Below, piece after piece: positions 47,644 to 58,827 of a stretch of 64,000 nucleotides of DNA. Position numbers and translations under genes: made by a program. The notes beneath the pieces were generated by a model. That model searched no databases. It had not been told where the DNA came from and saw nothing but the letters and a program-made list of their open reading frames with translations. This DNA comes from Manduca sexta (taxonomy: Eukaryota > Arthropoda > Insecta > Lepidoptera > Sphingidae): contig NC_051138.1 of assembly GCF_014839805.1 (NCBI RefSeq), positions 8,430,983 through 8,494,982 on the forward strand. The letters run 5' to 3'. The stretch's first letter is position 1; each line of letters begins with the position of its first letter.

Positions 47644-47673
<30 letters not shown>
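47644..47673. repeat. (GTCT)n microsatellite within the Helitron
   Basis: About seven perfect copies; the tract is a usual component of this Helitron family as I recall it. Confidence 0.9.
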
Positions 47674-48248
47674 ATAACCGTTATAGAAACAAAAACTACT
47701 CGACGGATTTTAACGAAACTTGGTACAATTATTTGTCATACTTCTGTGCTGGTTATAATATACTTTTCATCACGCTACAATGAATAGGAGCAGAGCAGTG
47801 AAGGGAAATGTTGGGAAAACGGGAGAAGTTACTCCATTTTTTAAGATTCCGTCGCGTGTGCAACCTTAATGGTTAAAGCTACACAGAAATCATGTATGAC
47901 GGAAATGTTCTCCTTAAAATTATGTAAAAAATATCCCACGACAGCATATGTCTATATTTTATGGTTGACTCACAATAACACGTGTAACTCCCGATAGCTT
48001 AGCAGTTCGAAGCTTTCTCATTAAAAAAGTTAACATTATTAAATATTCCATAAAAAATAATCATAGAAATCGGTATAGAAACACCAAAGTTATACATGAG
48101 ATACGCTAATAATAAGCCATCATACGTGAATACTGAATCATGCTATAAGGATTATTTCTGTATATATATAAGGTCGCGAACGCACAGGCAGGCGGCTTGC
48201 TTGGCACCTAGAGGCTAGCGAATCACCTAGCGAGTAGCTGCGTAAAAC

Positions 48249-48266
48249 GAACATTCTCGAACGTTC
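48249..48266. promoter_or_regulatory. Perfect four-unit heat-shock element
   Basis: GAAcaTTCtcGAAcgTTC: four alternating inverted GAA/TTC units at exact 5-bp spacing, the binding arrangement for trimeric HSF. It sits inside the Helitron, about 80 bp from TATATATA at 48161-48169. Read on the minus strand, the order is HSE then TATA. Activity is not shown by sequence. Confidence 0.7.
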
Positions 48267-48385
48267 GCGACCGGCTCCATTTTTGAAGTCCGAAATCCAC
48301 GCGGGCGAAGCTGCGGGCGGAAGCTAGTATATCATAAGTCATTATAATTTGTTTCTATAAAATTAATTTCTGTTTTATTGTTATT

Positions 48386-48895
48386 CTAGCTTTTGATCGC
48401 GGCTTCGCCCGCGTAATAAAATTTTTCCGGGCTAAAGTTTTCCGTTATGAAAATCACGCTATATATTTTCCCAGGAACTTACGGTCTCAAACTCTCTCCA
48501 TACCAAATTTTATCTAAATCCTTTAGATAGTTTTTGAGTATAACGCGTTCAGCCAGACAGACAGATGCGGCTGAGGACTTTGTATTATCATATACTTTTC
48601 GAAGTTTTTAAGAGGAACAATCCCGTTACAAATCATAGTTGCATAACTTTAAACGTTTACGCAGTACACGCAACGGAAGCTCTTAAAAGGAATAACTTTT
48701 CCCACTTATTGTAACATTTTTTATTAATGCTTTGCCCCTATTGGTCATCATTTAGCGTGATGTTATACTCTCTATATCCTTCCCCGACAAATGAGCTTTT
48801 TAACACAAAAATATTTTTTAATTTTGAACGTAGAATTCCTGAGATTCACAAACATTCAAACTATTCATAATTATAGCTTTATATAATAGTACAGA
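48386..48895 (-). mobile_element. Helitron-like element, minus orientation (510 bp)
   Basis: The left edge CTAG (48386-48389) is followed by the hairpin CGCGGCTTCGCCCGCG, the reverse complement of a Helitron 3' end. The right edge GATAATAGTACAGA-type sequence gives, on the minus strand, TCTGTACTATTATATAAAGC, a fair 5' end. Inside are TAGTTTTTGAGTATAACGCG, GAGGAACAATCCCGTTAC, CAACGGAAGCTCTTAAAAGG and TTTAGCGTGATGTTATA, all recurring in order at 58313-58827. Confidence 0.65.
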
Positions 48896-49455
48896 TTATA
48901 TTGCAATTTATGTATTTAAGAAATAAAGGTTATTTTGTCATAGTAGTCTACGAAAAATTAAACAGAAATCAATGTCTGTCATATTTTTACAGCACCTCTA
49001 ATCAGTTAAAAAAATACTCTCTTTAAATTTAGTACGACAATTTAGCCTTCAAAATCCATCAGCATTTTCGATGTAAAATCGTGATTTTGATTTATAGGTT
49101 GTTGAGTATTTTGTCGGTTTGTCAATATTACGAGTTAGTGCTATGGTACACCTGGGCGCACCGTCGTCAACCGTTGACGGGGGTCGCCCTCGCGCCTCGG
49201 CACAACTGTTTAAGACATGTAAGAGTTCGCAAGACCCCTACATATAAAAGTTACACGTGTTGATAATGTAGTTGCTTACCAGTCACGCCTATAGAAAAAT
49301 CTTCTAAAAAAAAACAATTTGTAAGATAATGAACCCTAAGTCAATACGTGCTCATTGATTGCAGAAAATAAAACGCTGAATATAAAATAAATATATTGAT
49401 AATCTTTGCGTAGCCTGCATTCAAATTTCTCTAATTTCATTATGGTATATATCTA
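48896..49455. other. No gene seen
   Basis: AT-rich apart from a patch at about 49150-49205 (GGCGCACCGTCGTCAACC); the 60-codon frame there has no domain. Confidence 0.4.
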
Positions 49456-49650
49456 CTAGCTTTTACTCGTGTGTCCTATAATATTTTTTTAACGGGTGTG
49501 AAAAAAAATATTATAGGAAATAAAACTACTTATACATTTTATAGTGTTGTGGAGAACTCTGCATTTTTTATCCAGCCAGTTCGCTTATCAGTGGAAATTT
49601 CATCGAAATCACTTAAGCTATGTTTCGTTGATTAAATAAAAAATACAGCT
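49456..49650 (-). mobile_element. Helitron 3' end fragment, minus orientation
   Basis: CTAG at 49456-49459 then CTTTTACTCGTGTG, a worn reverse 3' end. It continues with TTCATCGAAATCACTTAAGC, a phrase of the same family. It contains a hairpin (49474-49518) with 17-bp arms TCCTATAATATTTTTTT. Confidence 0.5.
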
Positions 49651-49699
49651 AAATCGACACAAGTAAAAAAACGTATTTTGGGTGCACTATGTTAGTTTG

Positions 49700-49886
49700 G
49701 ATACGGTGTCTATGTTAAATTAATACATAGGTCTCTGGCCTGTTCACGCTTGAACCGCTAAAATTGATTGATATGGAGGTAGTTTGAGCCCCTGGGAAGG
49801 ATATAGGCTACTTTTGAAATATACACATTAGAATTTTTATCTCGGGAAAAGTAAAACATTCTGGCGGACGCCCGGCCAAAAGCTAG
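49700..49886 (+). mobile_element. Helitron 3' end fragment, plus orientation
   Basis: ATATGGAGGTAGTTTGAGCC, CCTGGGAAGGATATAGGCTA and GGCGGACGCCCGGCCAAAAG then CTAG (49883-49886) form a Helitron 3' end. It points away from the minus-strand end at 49456, so two 3' ends lie tail-out around 230 bp. Confidence 0.55.
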
Positions 49887-51209
49887 AAATCATATATATT
49901 TAAGAAAATTTGTGATAGTTTAACATTTCGAAATACATATAGCCACTTCGGTCTTATATGTTTATGTTCTATAACTGTAAAAACGACTGTTTCACGCGCA
50001 CTTTATTTAGAGTACACTTGACACAGAATCCTAGCTTGAAGTTAGGTACCGGGGGCGAACGTAGTTAAGTTTTAAGTTATTGTTTCTACTTTCTAGGGAC
50101 TAGCGAGCAACGACATATGTAGAAGTCGCTTTGTCTTACTTCGACCCGGTTATCTATGAACGAAATTACATAATATATATTTATCCCCTGCTGCTCATCC
50201 TAATCCTTTAACTATTGATATCCTAAAATATTATATTCACTTAAGTTTCACTAGTTTTGTAATGAAACACGTATCGAGATCTGTGGCGTCATATTTCCGC
50301 CATACTGTTTTATAATATTTACATATAGATTTCTTAGATGTTTACGATGAGATCTTGAATACGTTATTGTTAGCTCAATTTATCACAAGTAACTCGTAAA
50401 TAACTAATGCTATTACATATCTTCATATTCTTGACCTAAATTTGAGACACTCCTTCAAATATTATACAAACGATACACAATATTCCAGCTTTAAATGTGA
50501 AACAATTAAGTAAAAGACTCACTTGCTATAAAAAATTGGATCCGAGGTAGACGGAATTTATTGATCGTTCACAAGAGAAGTTTATGAGAATTATTATTTT
50601 TGATTGACTAGTCATCAAACGAAAATATTCGTCGAATACGTCGAAGTGAACAGGTGACAAAGGAGGAGGTGAAAACGTAAAATTGATGAACCTTTTGAAT
50701 ACTTACCTTTTGAACTTACATTTGTATATCGCTGCTTCTTGGATAATATCTTATTATTAATACTTTAAATTTTTTCGTATTCATGTAAATTTATTTATCG
50801 AGTTTACCAAAAAACTCAATTATCCTTATGAACTAAGGCCAATAACTCTTAAGTGGTAACATAGTAATAATATGACTACTATTATTTTTTTTATTTAAGT
50901 TGAGATCATAAGACAAAAACTATATCTCGGTCCCTACACTAGGCACAGCCTGTATCGTAGGCGACCGATTTATATACGGCTTTACATATTATAATAAAAT
51001 GAAGTGCGAAACATCAAAGCAAGGTTTTATAAATTTGGGTCTGAGTGTGTGGGTATACGTGTAGTTGAATGAGGGTACACATGTTGTAGTGTCTGTATGA
51101 CATGTTTGTGTATTGTGATTATTTAGTGCGAGTATATTAGTATGTGTGAGTGTGTGCGCGCGTGTATGTGTGTTGTACGTATGAGTTATATCTTGCTACT
51201 GGGTTAATT
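49887..51209. other. AT-rich DNA, no gene seen
   Basis: A GT-rich low-complexity run lies at about 51130-51175. Nothing else was recognised. Confidence 0.4.
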
Positions 51210-52950
51210 TAAGTAGTGCTTCAATGTCGTTATATTTGAGGGAACATAACCACTTGGACCTTGAATTTCATTTCTTTGACTGAACAATGTTTAATTATAC
51301 AAGTTGCGTAACATTTACTTTATTATAAATATGGGGGTGAAGGAAAACACGGAATCTTCTTACAAAACATGTCTTTACTTTTGATGTGAGTAGTTTATAT
51401 ATACGATCGAGAAACATGTTTTTATGTTAAGGCGAATCTTAAATGGTTCGATGCGTATTTAGCATAACCCTCAGTATAAATAGACTACGGACTGAAAGAA
51501 CTTGAATTTCTTTATAAAGACTAGTAGTTGGATACAATGTAGGCAAAATTTTTAAAGGTCATTTTGAGCACCGATCTGTGTGCTCTCTCTGGTAACATCA
51601 CATATGTCGCCGCTGTTCCATCCCAAACTGTAATACATTACGATATTCAAGATTGACAGATTGCATAATAAACAGTTTTAAGTAGCTCAGTGGAAGCTAA
51701 AGTGCGTAAGTTTTTAAAAATGTATAATATGGGTTTTCGAACGCTATTTGCTAACGTGATCAGGTTCTCTTTAAAATTCAATTTTTTGTCAATAAGTACA
51801 CCAAGGTACTTAATACTGTGAAATTTGCTGATGGTTTTACAGGTGCAGTGTAAAGAATTAGGACGGGTATAAGTTTTAATATCCATGTTGGACGGTGGGG
51901 CTTAAACTAGTTTTGTGATAACATATATAGGTTGTTTTTGATAAATTGAGTGTCAATAAATTGTTTTGTAACCAAATGCCAATGGATTTCATTCCTGTTT
52001 CGGCTAACATTCATATGTTAGCGTGATATCATTATCAGAATTACTAATATTGGTTTTAATGTCATTTACGTATAAAATAAATAATGCTAAGCTACATGGA
52101 TTATTTTTATCTTGATTGATTTTAATTCATTGTTTACAATTAATTAAATAGCTACGAAACCAATTCAGGTAAATACCTCTAATACTTAGGAGTTCCAACT
52201 TTCCTAACAAAATAGGAATATCAACCGCATTAAAAGCGTTGCTTAAGTCAAGGAAAACGCCTAAACAAGCTTGTTCTTTGTCTAACTGCTATACAATAAT
52301 TTTAACGACCAAAATGATTAAAGTCTACTGCGTTTTCCGTTGATTTATTTACTCGAACTGAATTACCTTTCAGGTAATATATTGTGTTCGTCAAGAAATT
52401 TAATCAGGCGTTTATGCATTAACTTCTCTAAAATTTTAGAAAAAGACTCTAAAAATGATATCGGATGGTAATTACTAGGTTCACACTTGTCCCCTAATTT
52501 AGGGATAGGAGTAGCTGCTGCCATTTTCCAGGCAGATGGAAAAATACTATAATAAACTAAGGTTACAAATAAATGTTAAGGGCATAATTATGTGGTTTTT
52601 AATGGAGTATAACAAACGGATTGAGATACCATCCAGGCCTGGTGCACTGGATGGTTTCAAACTTACTATCAAGGATTTAATCTCTTCTTCGTCAGTGGGA
52701 TCAAGAAATAAAGATTGTAAGGGTGTATAGTCTATTGCTACATTGCGGGTAAGTGAGACCTACGTTAGAAGTTCACAGTACATTATTTACTAATGGTTTT
52801 CCAACACTAGAAAAATAATTATTACAGTGATGTAAAGATTTTATTACGGAATCTTTTGTTTGTGCGAGTTCTAGTGGTACTTGTATAGTAGTCTTTGTAT
52901 GTGTAAAACTCTGTTGAAATGATGTTAAACCCTGTCGCCATACCATTAAT
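51210..52950 (-). pseudogene. CR1/Jockey-type LINE ORF2 relic (reverse transcriptase)
   Basis: Read on the minus strand from 52950 to 51210 through several frames, this follows the order of a non-LTR reverse transcriptase. Pieces in order: HCNNYFSSVGKPLVNN (~52820-52775); SSAPGLDGIS (~52645); FPSAWKMAAATPIPKLGDKC and YHPISFLESFSKILEKL (~52540-52435); [12 protein letters not shown], motif A with its Asp intact (~52255); SLALFILYVNDI (~52090); LAETGMKSIGIWLQNNLLTL (~51990); KYLGVLIDKKLNFKENL (frame 51647-51886); then ERAHRSVLKMTFKN and KWLCSLKYNDIEALL at the C-terminus. The motif C box (YADD) and about 15 codons around it are missing near 52020. With multiple stops and frameshifts, the copy is dead. 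The endonuclease domain, tail and target duplications were not found. Confidence 0.85.
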
Positions 52951-55459
52951 CATGCTATGAGTGAATTGTATATCTTTGTATATCATGGATCCAGATCAAG
53001 ATCCCCTATAATCACGAGTACCAGGGACGGTCCTCAGTTCAGGCTTCTGCATGCACCATATAAGGGTAAGGTTTTCTCTATGCAAAGAAAGAAAACAACC
53101 TGGAGGGGTATTGGCGCCAAGACATGACACAATATCGATTAGTACCCAGCTTGGGGCAAACAGAGTCGGTAATTATCGAAAAATATCTCTCAATTCCGGA
53201 AAGGCAAAATTCCCTGTTTGATAGAGCTGTTATATTCATAAATCTAGCACTTATTAAAATATTTATGTTACCTACATAATTATTTTATTGTCCAGTGAAC
53301 ATGTAAACAAATGGTATTTGTGGCCTATACGCTAACATTCGTTTTTAAGTGAAAAATTGCATGCGGTACAAAGTTTTCACATTAATTTCTATGTTTACTA
53401 GCCTTAATAATTTTATAACATTTTTTTTATGATTTACGGCTTAAGTTTCAGCAAGTTGGAAATAACTCGACTTTTCCTAGAATAAAAATAAAACATAATA
53501 TATGTTATATTTACAATTATATGAACTGTATCGTTATTATTAATATTACGTACTCTCTGTGCACGTGAATCTTACAAAAAACCATTTTACCCAAGTCAAC
53601 TGGCTTGTCAAAACTTTCTCTCACGGTATTCCCTTTTGATTTATGACTTCGATATGTCAATTTAACGTCAATCAATATGATTTATATGGTTATTTCACAC
53701 TCAACCCGTGTAGTGCAAAATTTTACACACATGTGGCACCGATTCTAGTTGATTTAAAGCATACGTATTATGGCAAAAAACATAGTTTCAAGAATATAAC
53801 CAGGGTAGTAGACCCTACATATTACTGCAATAATTTTACAAAATAAAGTAATTGAAGTCTATTTCATTATTTGTTGCATACGACTTCATTCGCGAGACGT
53901 AATTTAATTGGTGCAGCGGGCAGATCTCTGCAGTTAATCTCTATGAGTTCATACAGCTGAGCTAAGCTGACGTCTATTTCTACAGTTTACTGAGATATTC
54001 TATAATTTCTTATTGAAGTTATAATTCGGCAAATATTAGACTCTGACAGTAACAAAAAGTAATTTGAAATACTTTTCTAATTCAATCCAATGAAATACTT
54101 TTACGGAAGTTTACATAATGTGATAATGTGTGCCAAACAACTTTAAATAAATCATCATATTCAAATTTTAAGATGACATTAAAATATTATTGTTAATGTA
54201 GATCATCGTTAGTAGGATTTTGCTATGACAAAAATAAATAATAAATGTGTTCTTATAATAATTTTGGATTAAGGATAAAATAAAAACGCATGTTTTTCAA
54301 TTATAAAATCCCCACTTATAAATATATATTGTGGTACAGTGCGTGTAATAAATACCCTTACTGCGTTACAAAGCTGAACAGTATTTTCCATTAGTGTCAT
54401 AAAAATGTAACATTTCGAAATAACGGCGAGACGGGGGCCATATCCAGGTGCGATAATGCGCAGTAACATTTTATAAGGGATCTCGATGTGAGCAGATGGC
54501 ACAATGCGAATCGACGGCAGTACTTCCCGCACGGCCACAATCTGCCATTACATTTTATGCAAACACTGTCGGAATGATTTCAGTTGTACAATTTCCAAAA
54601 TAGAATAGCTGTCGATCTACTTACACGGCGCGCCGCAGCCGCTGTGAGCTTGCTATTATGTAGCTGTTTGTTATTTTATTCCATTGTAAAAGCAGATTAT
54701 CCCATAGTTAATGATTGTGTTTTTATATATAGATTATAACATTCAAAGTAATTATTTTGCATTTTCTTTTAATGACCAAACTTGTTAAAAATCCCTCATT
54801 GCATACAGATCTAGCAACATCGTAAACACTACTTAATTTATTACAAACCAGAATTGTATTAATCAAAGGACAAATAACTGCTATATACTCTACAAGACCG
54901 TGAAAACGCTTATATCTTCCTCTTTCCAAGCTAGCTTGGACCGGTTGTTTCCACTCCCAGCGACGCCGCGTCGATGTGACGAGGGGCGAGAGGACTCTTG
55001 CAGTTTGCAAAAACGGCACGCTAAGAGTAAGGTCGGCCATACACTCGGCCATCACAACCTCCTTATTACCAGCTTTGCCTTTCTACGATAATTATCTATT
55101 CCTGTAAAAGTACCATATTTGGATCGGGAACTTCAATCACGGGAAAAAATGTATTTTTCGCCCGTGATTGAAGACATTATCAAGAGACGCAATTGAATTA
55201 CAATATTTGAGATTAGTGGGACTTATAAGTGTTTAACATGACGTAGGTTCATTGTATAATGTTAGATCTGATACAGACTATATATTACCGCCTTTTGTCC
55301 AGCACCAATTCCATACGTCAACGACCCGACTCTGGAGGAGATAACAATTAATGCAGCTCTTTGTGGAATTCGACTTACACCAGTGTGTGTTTATGTGTAT
55401 TTCCTGCCTGACGATAGTTAGCAAGTCATATGTGCATCTATAGCTTAATATTATAATGC
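52951..55459. other. Unique DNA, no supported gene
   Basis: Two minus-strand frames in GC-raised DNA stand out: 54269-54538 (89 codons, with VREVLPSIRIVPSAHIEIPY) and 54723-55055 (110 codons, with MMAECMADLTLSVPFLQTAR). Neither shows a known domain, signal peptide or splice context. The remainder is AT-rich. Confidence 0.3.
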
Positions 55460-55769
55460 CTTGTATTGCTCGTGACTTCGCCCGTGTGAAAAGTCCTTAA
55501 AATACAGAAGCTATTTATAGTGCTCCTTATTTTCAAAATCAGACTTAAAAAATCTATTATTTCCCATGGAATAAAACTACCGGTGCAAAACGCCTATGTG
55601 TTCATCCAGCGTATGATATATCATACTCGTATGATATAATATACTCATAAAATACCATAAGAGTGTACTAAATTTCATTTAAAATTGTTCAGTTTTTTTG
55701 CGTTTACTTTAAAAACATTCAAACATCCAAATATTTTTACAAACTCTCTCATTTATAATATTAATAAGA
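55460..55769 (-). mobile_element. Short Helitron-like element, minus orientation (310 bp)
   Basis: Left edge CTTG (a CTAG variant, 55460-55463) then TATTGCTCGTGACTTCGCCC, the reversed 3' hairpin region. Right edge TTTATAATATTAATAAGA gives, on the minus strand, TCTTATTAATATTATAAATG, a good Helitron 5' start. Inside are CGCCTATGTGTTCATCCAGC and ACTAAATTTCATTTAAAATT phrases of the same family. Confidence 0.6.
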
Positions 55770-56824
55770 GTAAGTAAGATAAGAAATAAAAGAAAGTATT
55801 GCATGTCCTAAATTCACTTTTAGTTGGCCTTTATGGAATTTATTTATATAATTTTTGACTAGAACTTAACAAGTGACCAAAACTTAACAACTTGATATTA
55901 AATATTCTGAGATCATCACAATAACTTACACACGAATATAATATCATGCCGTAAATTAACTCTACTGCCTACCGACTACCATCTACAAATTTATTTTATA
56001 TAAGTTTTCTTAGAATCCTAGCATTCAACCCTTCCAAATTATTGATCATTATTTTATTTATTAATGATGTAATTTTTATAGACCGTTTTTCGAAAACTGT
56101 TACATGGATGCCAGTTAACAGATCAAATATCGAGATAACTCAATAAAATACTATAAAAACACAATATAAATAAAAAAAAATCAATTAAGAGAAACAACTT
56201 TATGTTATACGGTATTAGTATTAACATGATATCTAAATTGGGTATTTTGTCGACCGTGCGAATTAATTATGTTATAGCACTTTCACTTCTCCGCATTCCG
56301 CACATTCAAATGGAACAAGTACCTATTCGAGAATTAAATTTACTTTTAGTAGAAACATTAAATGTTTTTGAAGTTGATGCTTCGCGCTTCTAACCCACTT
56401 CAGTGAGATAGAGGATCACAATTCGGGAGCTCGTCACGCACAATAGGTGTGGTCTACGAATGTACCTAAGTCATGGTATTCATTAAATAATTTCAAAATG
56501 TGATAAAAGAATATGAAACAAAATATTAAAACTACCACATAGCAACAGTCATCGGAATAATATTATTGTAGATCCTGGTCTAGGGCTTTAGTTTGTAGGC
56601 TCGTGCTATAAAAAATACATATCACAAAATTTTATTTACGTACATCATTGATGTACAAAAACTCCCGACCAAAAAAGTCCCCTATACTTGTAAAAGAGTA
56701 TAGATTCAGTGAAACAGTGAACTTATCGAAGTATAATTTAAACTATAATTTTGCGAAGATAAATGCTTTACAATTTAATTAATCTCATACAATAAATAAA
56801 AACCGCTTTCTCGATAATAATAAG
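55770..56824. other. AT-rich DNA, no gene seen
   Basis: Nothing recognised. Confidence 0.4.
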
Positions 56825-57642
56825 TAGTCCATTGAAAAGTTACATTTGGGGTTGCGTTTTTTAGAGGACGCAATTTTATTTTTTTGAAGTGTAGGGGGGG
56901 TCAGTGTAAAGCTAAAACCAAGTTTGTGGGGTCGCCACCCTAGTCCCACGGCCGCCATCTTGAAAATAGGGGTTGAAATGATTTTTACGATGTATCTCTT
57001 AAACTATTTATTTGACAAAAAAAATTATAAACATTTTTTGTTGCAAATTATATTCTCTACAACTTTGGTTCAGTAACTTTTTGTCGTAGAACTATAAATA
57101 AAAAAGTTATAAGCGAAAATGTTAAGAAATTCAATGTTAAGCAATGTCCATTGCAACGTCATCAGAACGTGTGTTTATAAGGTTCATAATACTTTTTTTT
57201 GTACTCTCATTACGTACAAACCGACAACCGCGGGTTCGTGTTGTACGTAATGAGAGTACAAAAAAAAGTATTATGAACCTTATAAACACACGTTCTGATG
57301 ACGTTGCAATGGACATTGCTTAACATTGAATTTCTTAACATTTTCGCTTATAACTTTTTTATTTATAGTTCTACGACAAAAAGTTACTGAACCAAAGTTG
57401 TAGAAAATTTTATTTGCAACAAAAAATGTTTATAATTTTTTTTTGTCAGATAAATAGTTTGAGATATATCGTAAAAACCATTTCAACCCCTATTTTCAAG
57501 ATGGTGGCCGAGGGACAAGGGTGGCGACCCCACAAACTTGGTTTTAGCTTTACACTGACCCCCCTACACTTCAAAAAAATAAAATTGCGTCCTCTAAAAA
57601 ACGCAAGATAAGGCCTAAAAAATGTAACATTTCAATGGACTA
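56825..57642. mobile_element. 818-bp near-perfect palindromic foldback element
   Basis: The left arm 56825-57217 and right arm 57243-57642 are reverse complements over ~393-400 bp, around a 25-base loop (57218-57242). Ends read TAGTCCATTGAAA... / ...TTTCAATGGACTA. The left arm has lost about ten bases near its outer end (TTTGGGGTTGCG against TTTTTTAGGCCTTATCTTGCG). AAG lies on both outer sides and TA is the terminal dinucleotide at each edge, so a TA or 3-bp target duplication is possible. No transposase is encoded; the plus frame at 57414-57611 lies in the right arm and is not a gene. A half copy lies at 6209-6517. Confidence 0.9.
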
Positions 57643-58312
57643 AAGTTTACGTTACGATAAGGTAATTAAAAGCTGTTTAAACAAAGAATATAACCGCGTT
57701 GTCAAGCAATGTGTTTGTGATTTCACCGCAAAAACAATACCAGCGGATAGGTACGTCAGCGGCTTCACGTACGAACGCACCTACACGTAGGCGGGGAAGA
57801 CCGCACTCCATTTACCAGCAAAATTATAATTACACCAGTGTTTTTTCTTGCAAGAGGAAATATAACGTTTCCTTATCTTGATGACACTACGGACGGGCGG
57901 CGGGACTTTCTCTCGATAAACGTTTTCTGTCTTCAGTGATAATTACAAAATAAAATAAGAATAATTTATTTAATCGTCAACCCATATAAATTGACAGTTT
58001 ATGGGCGATTTTTAGGAATTCCCGGAATTGATAGCTGAGATTTTCTTTACGAGTGTGGACTAGTTTTGCGAGTATTATAAACTGCTAATTGGCGTGAAAG
58101 ATAGCTAAAATAGGCAACGTTTAACATTTTTGATCTAAAATTAGGTAAGAGATAAAATAAAATTTGGTAGATATTTATCAAGACAATATTGACACACATA
58201 ATTAAATCCAAGGGGGTATAGACAGAGAGGTACAACTTAGAACGCGGACGGTTCCGTTCCGTTATGTGCAAGAAGTAAGTTAGTTGTATATTATATACTT
58301 ATACATATTATA
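57643..58312. other. No gene seen
   Basis: AT-rich with a small GC-raised patch at about 57750-57910. Nothing recognised. Confidence 0.4.
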
Positions 58313-58827
58313 ATAGCTTTTTCTCGCGACTTCACCTGCGTGAAAGAGTTTTCCGTGACAAATATCACGAATTTTTTTTCAATTAGGTGAAACAATTTCA
58401 ATTCAATCCCAGGATAGAAAGTAACCTATCCGTCATCAAACTATCTCCATGAAAAATTTCATCGAAATCCATTGGGTGATTTTTGAGTTTATCGCGGTCA
58501 GACAGGCAGACAGATTCGAGGAACTTTGTGTTGTAATATATATTTTTAGAGGAACAATTTCGTCATATATGTTTGTTGTGTAATTTAACCGCTTCCACAG
58601 CGCACGCAGTGGAAGCTCTCAAAGGGAATAAATTCTCCCCGTTTTTTCAACTATTGATATTGATGCTCCACTCTTATTGGTTCTAGCGTGATGTTATATA
58701 GACTTACTCGTTTAAGGGTCTACTCAACACTAAAAGACTTTTTTTAAATATGAATCAGTAGTTTCTGAGATTAGTCTATTCGAACAAACAAAGAAACGAA
58801 CTCATCAGCTTGATATGATAGTATGGA
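58313..58827 (-). mobile_element. Helitron-like element, minus orientation (515 bp), sibling of 48386-48895
   Basis: The left edge ATAG (CTAG variant) is followed by CTTTTTCTCGCGACTTCACC. The right edge CATCAGCTTGATATGATAGTATGGA gives a minus-strand start TCCATACTATCATATCAAGC. Shared with 48386-48895 in order: TTTTTGAGTTTATCGCGGTC, GAGGAACAATTTCGTC, CAGTGGAAGCTCTCAAAGGG, CTAGCGTGATGTTATA and TCAGTAGTTTCTGAGATT. Confidence 0.6.

Larger units (their letters stand above)
47522..48327 (+). mobile_element. Complete non-autonomous Helitron (806 bp) carrying a heat-shock element
   Basis: Begins between A and T with TCTATACTTATAATAAATCT and ends with CGCGGGCGAAGCTGCGGGCG, GAAG, CTAG (48324-48327) then T. 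These are the 5' TC, 3' hairpin and CTRR-T hallmarks of a Helitron inserted at AT. Near the 5' end are GATCGATACTGGTGCC and a (GTCT)n run (47644-47673), followed by AAACTACTCGACGGATTTTA, which I recall from a family widespread in Lepidoptera. There is no Rep/helicase frame. The right third contains GGTCGCGAACG and its inverse CGTTCGCGACC (48172-48272), with a perfect heat-shock element between them, and a TATA-like run (48161-48169). Confidence 0.8.

Noticed and set aside
57414..57611. 65-codon frame in the palindrome
   Set aside because: It lies in one arm of the foldback and shows no protein motif.
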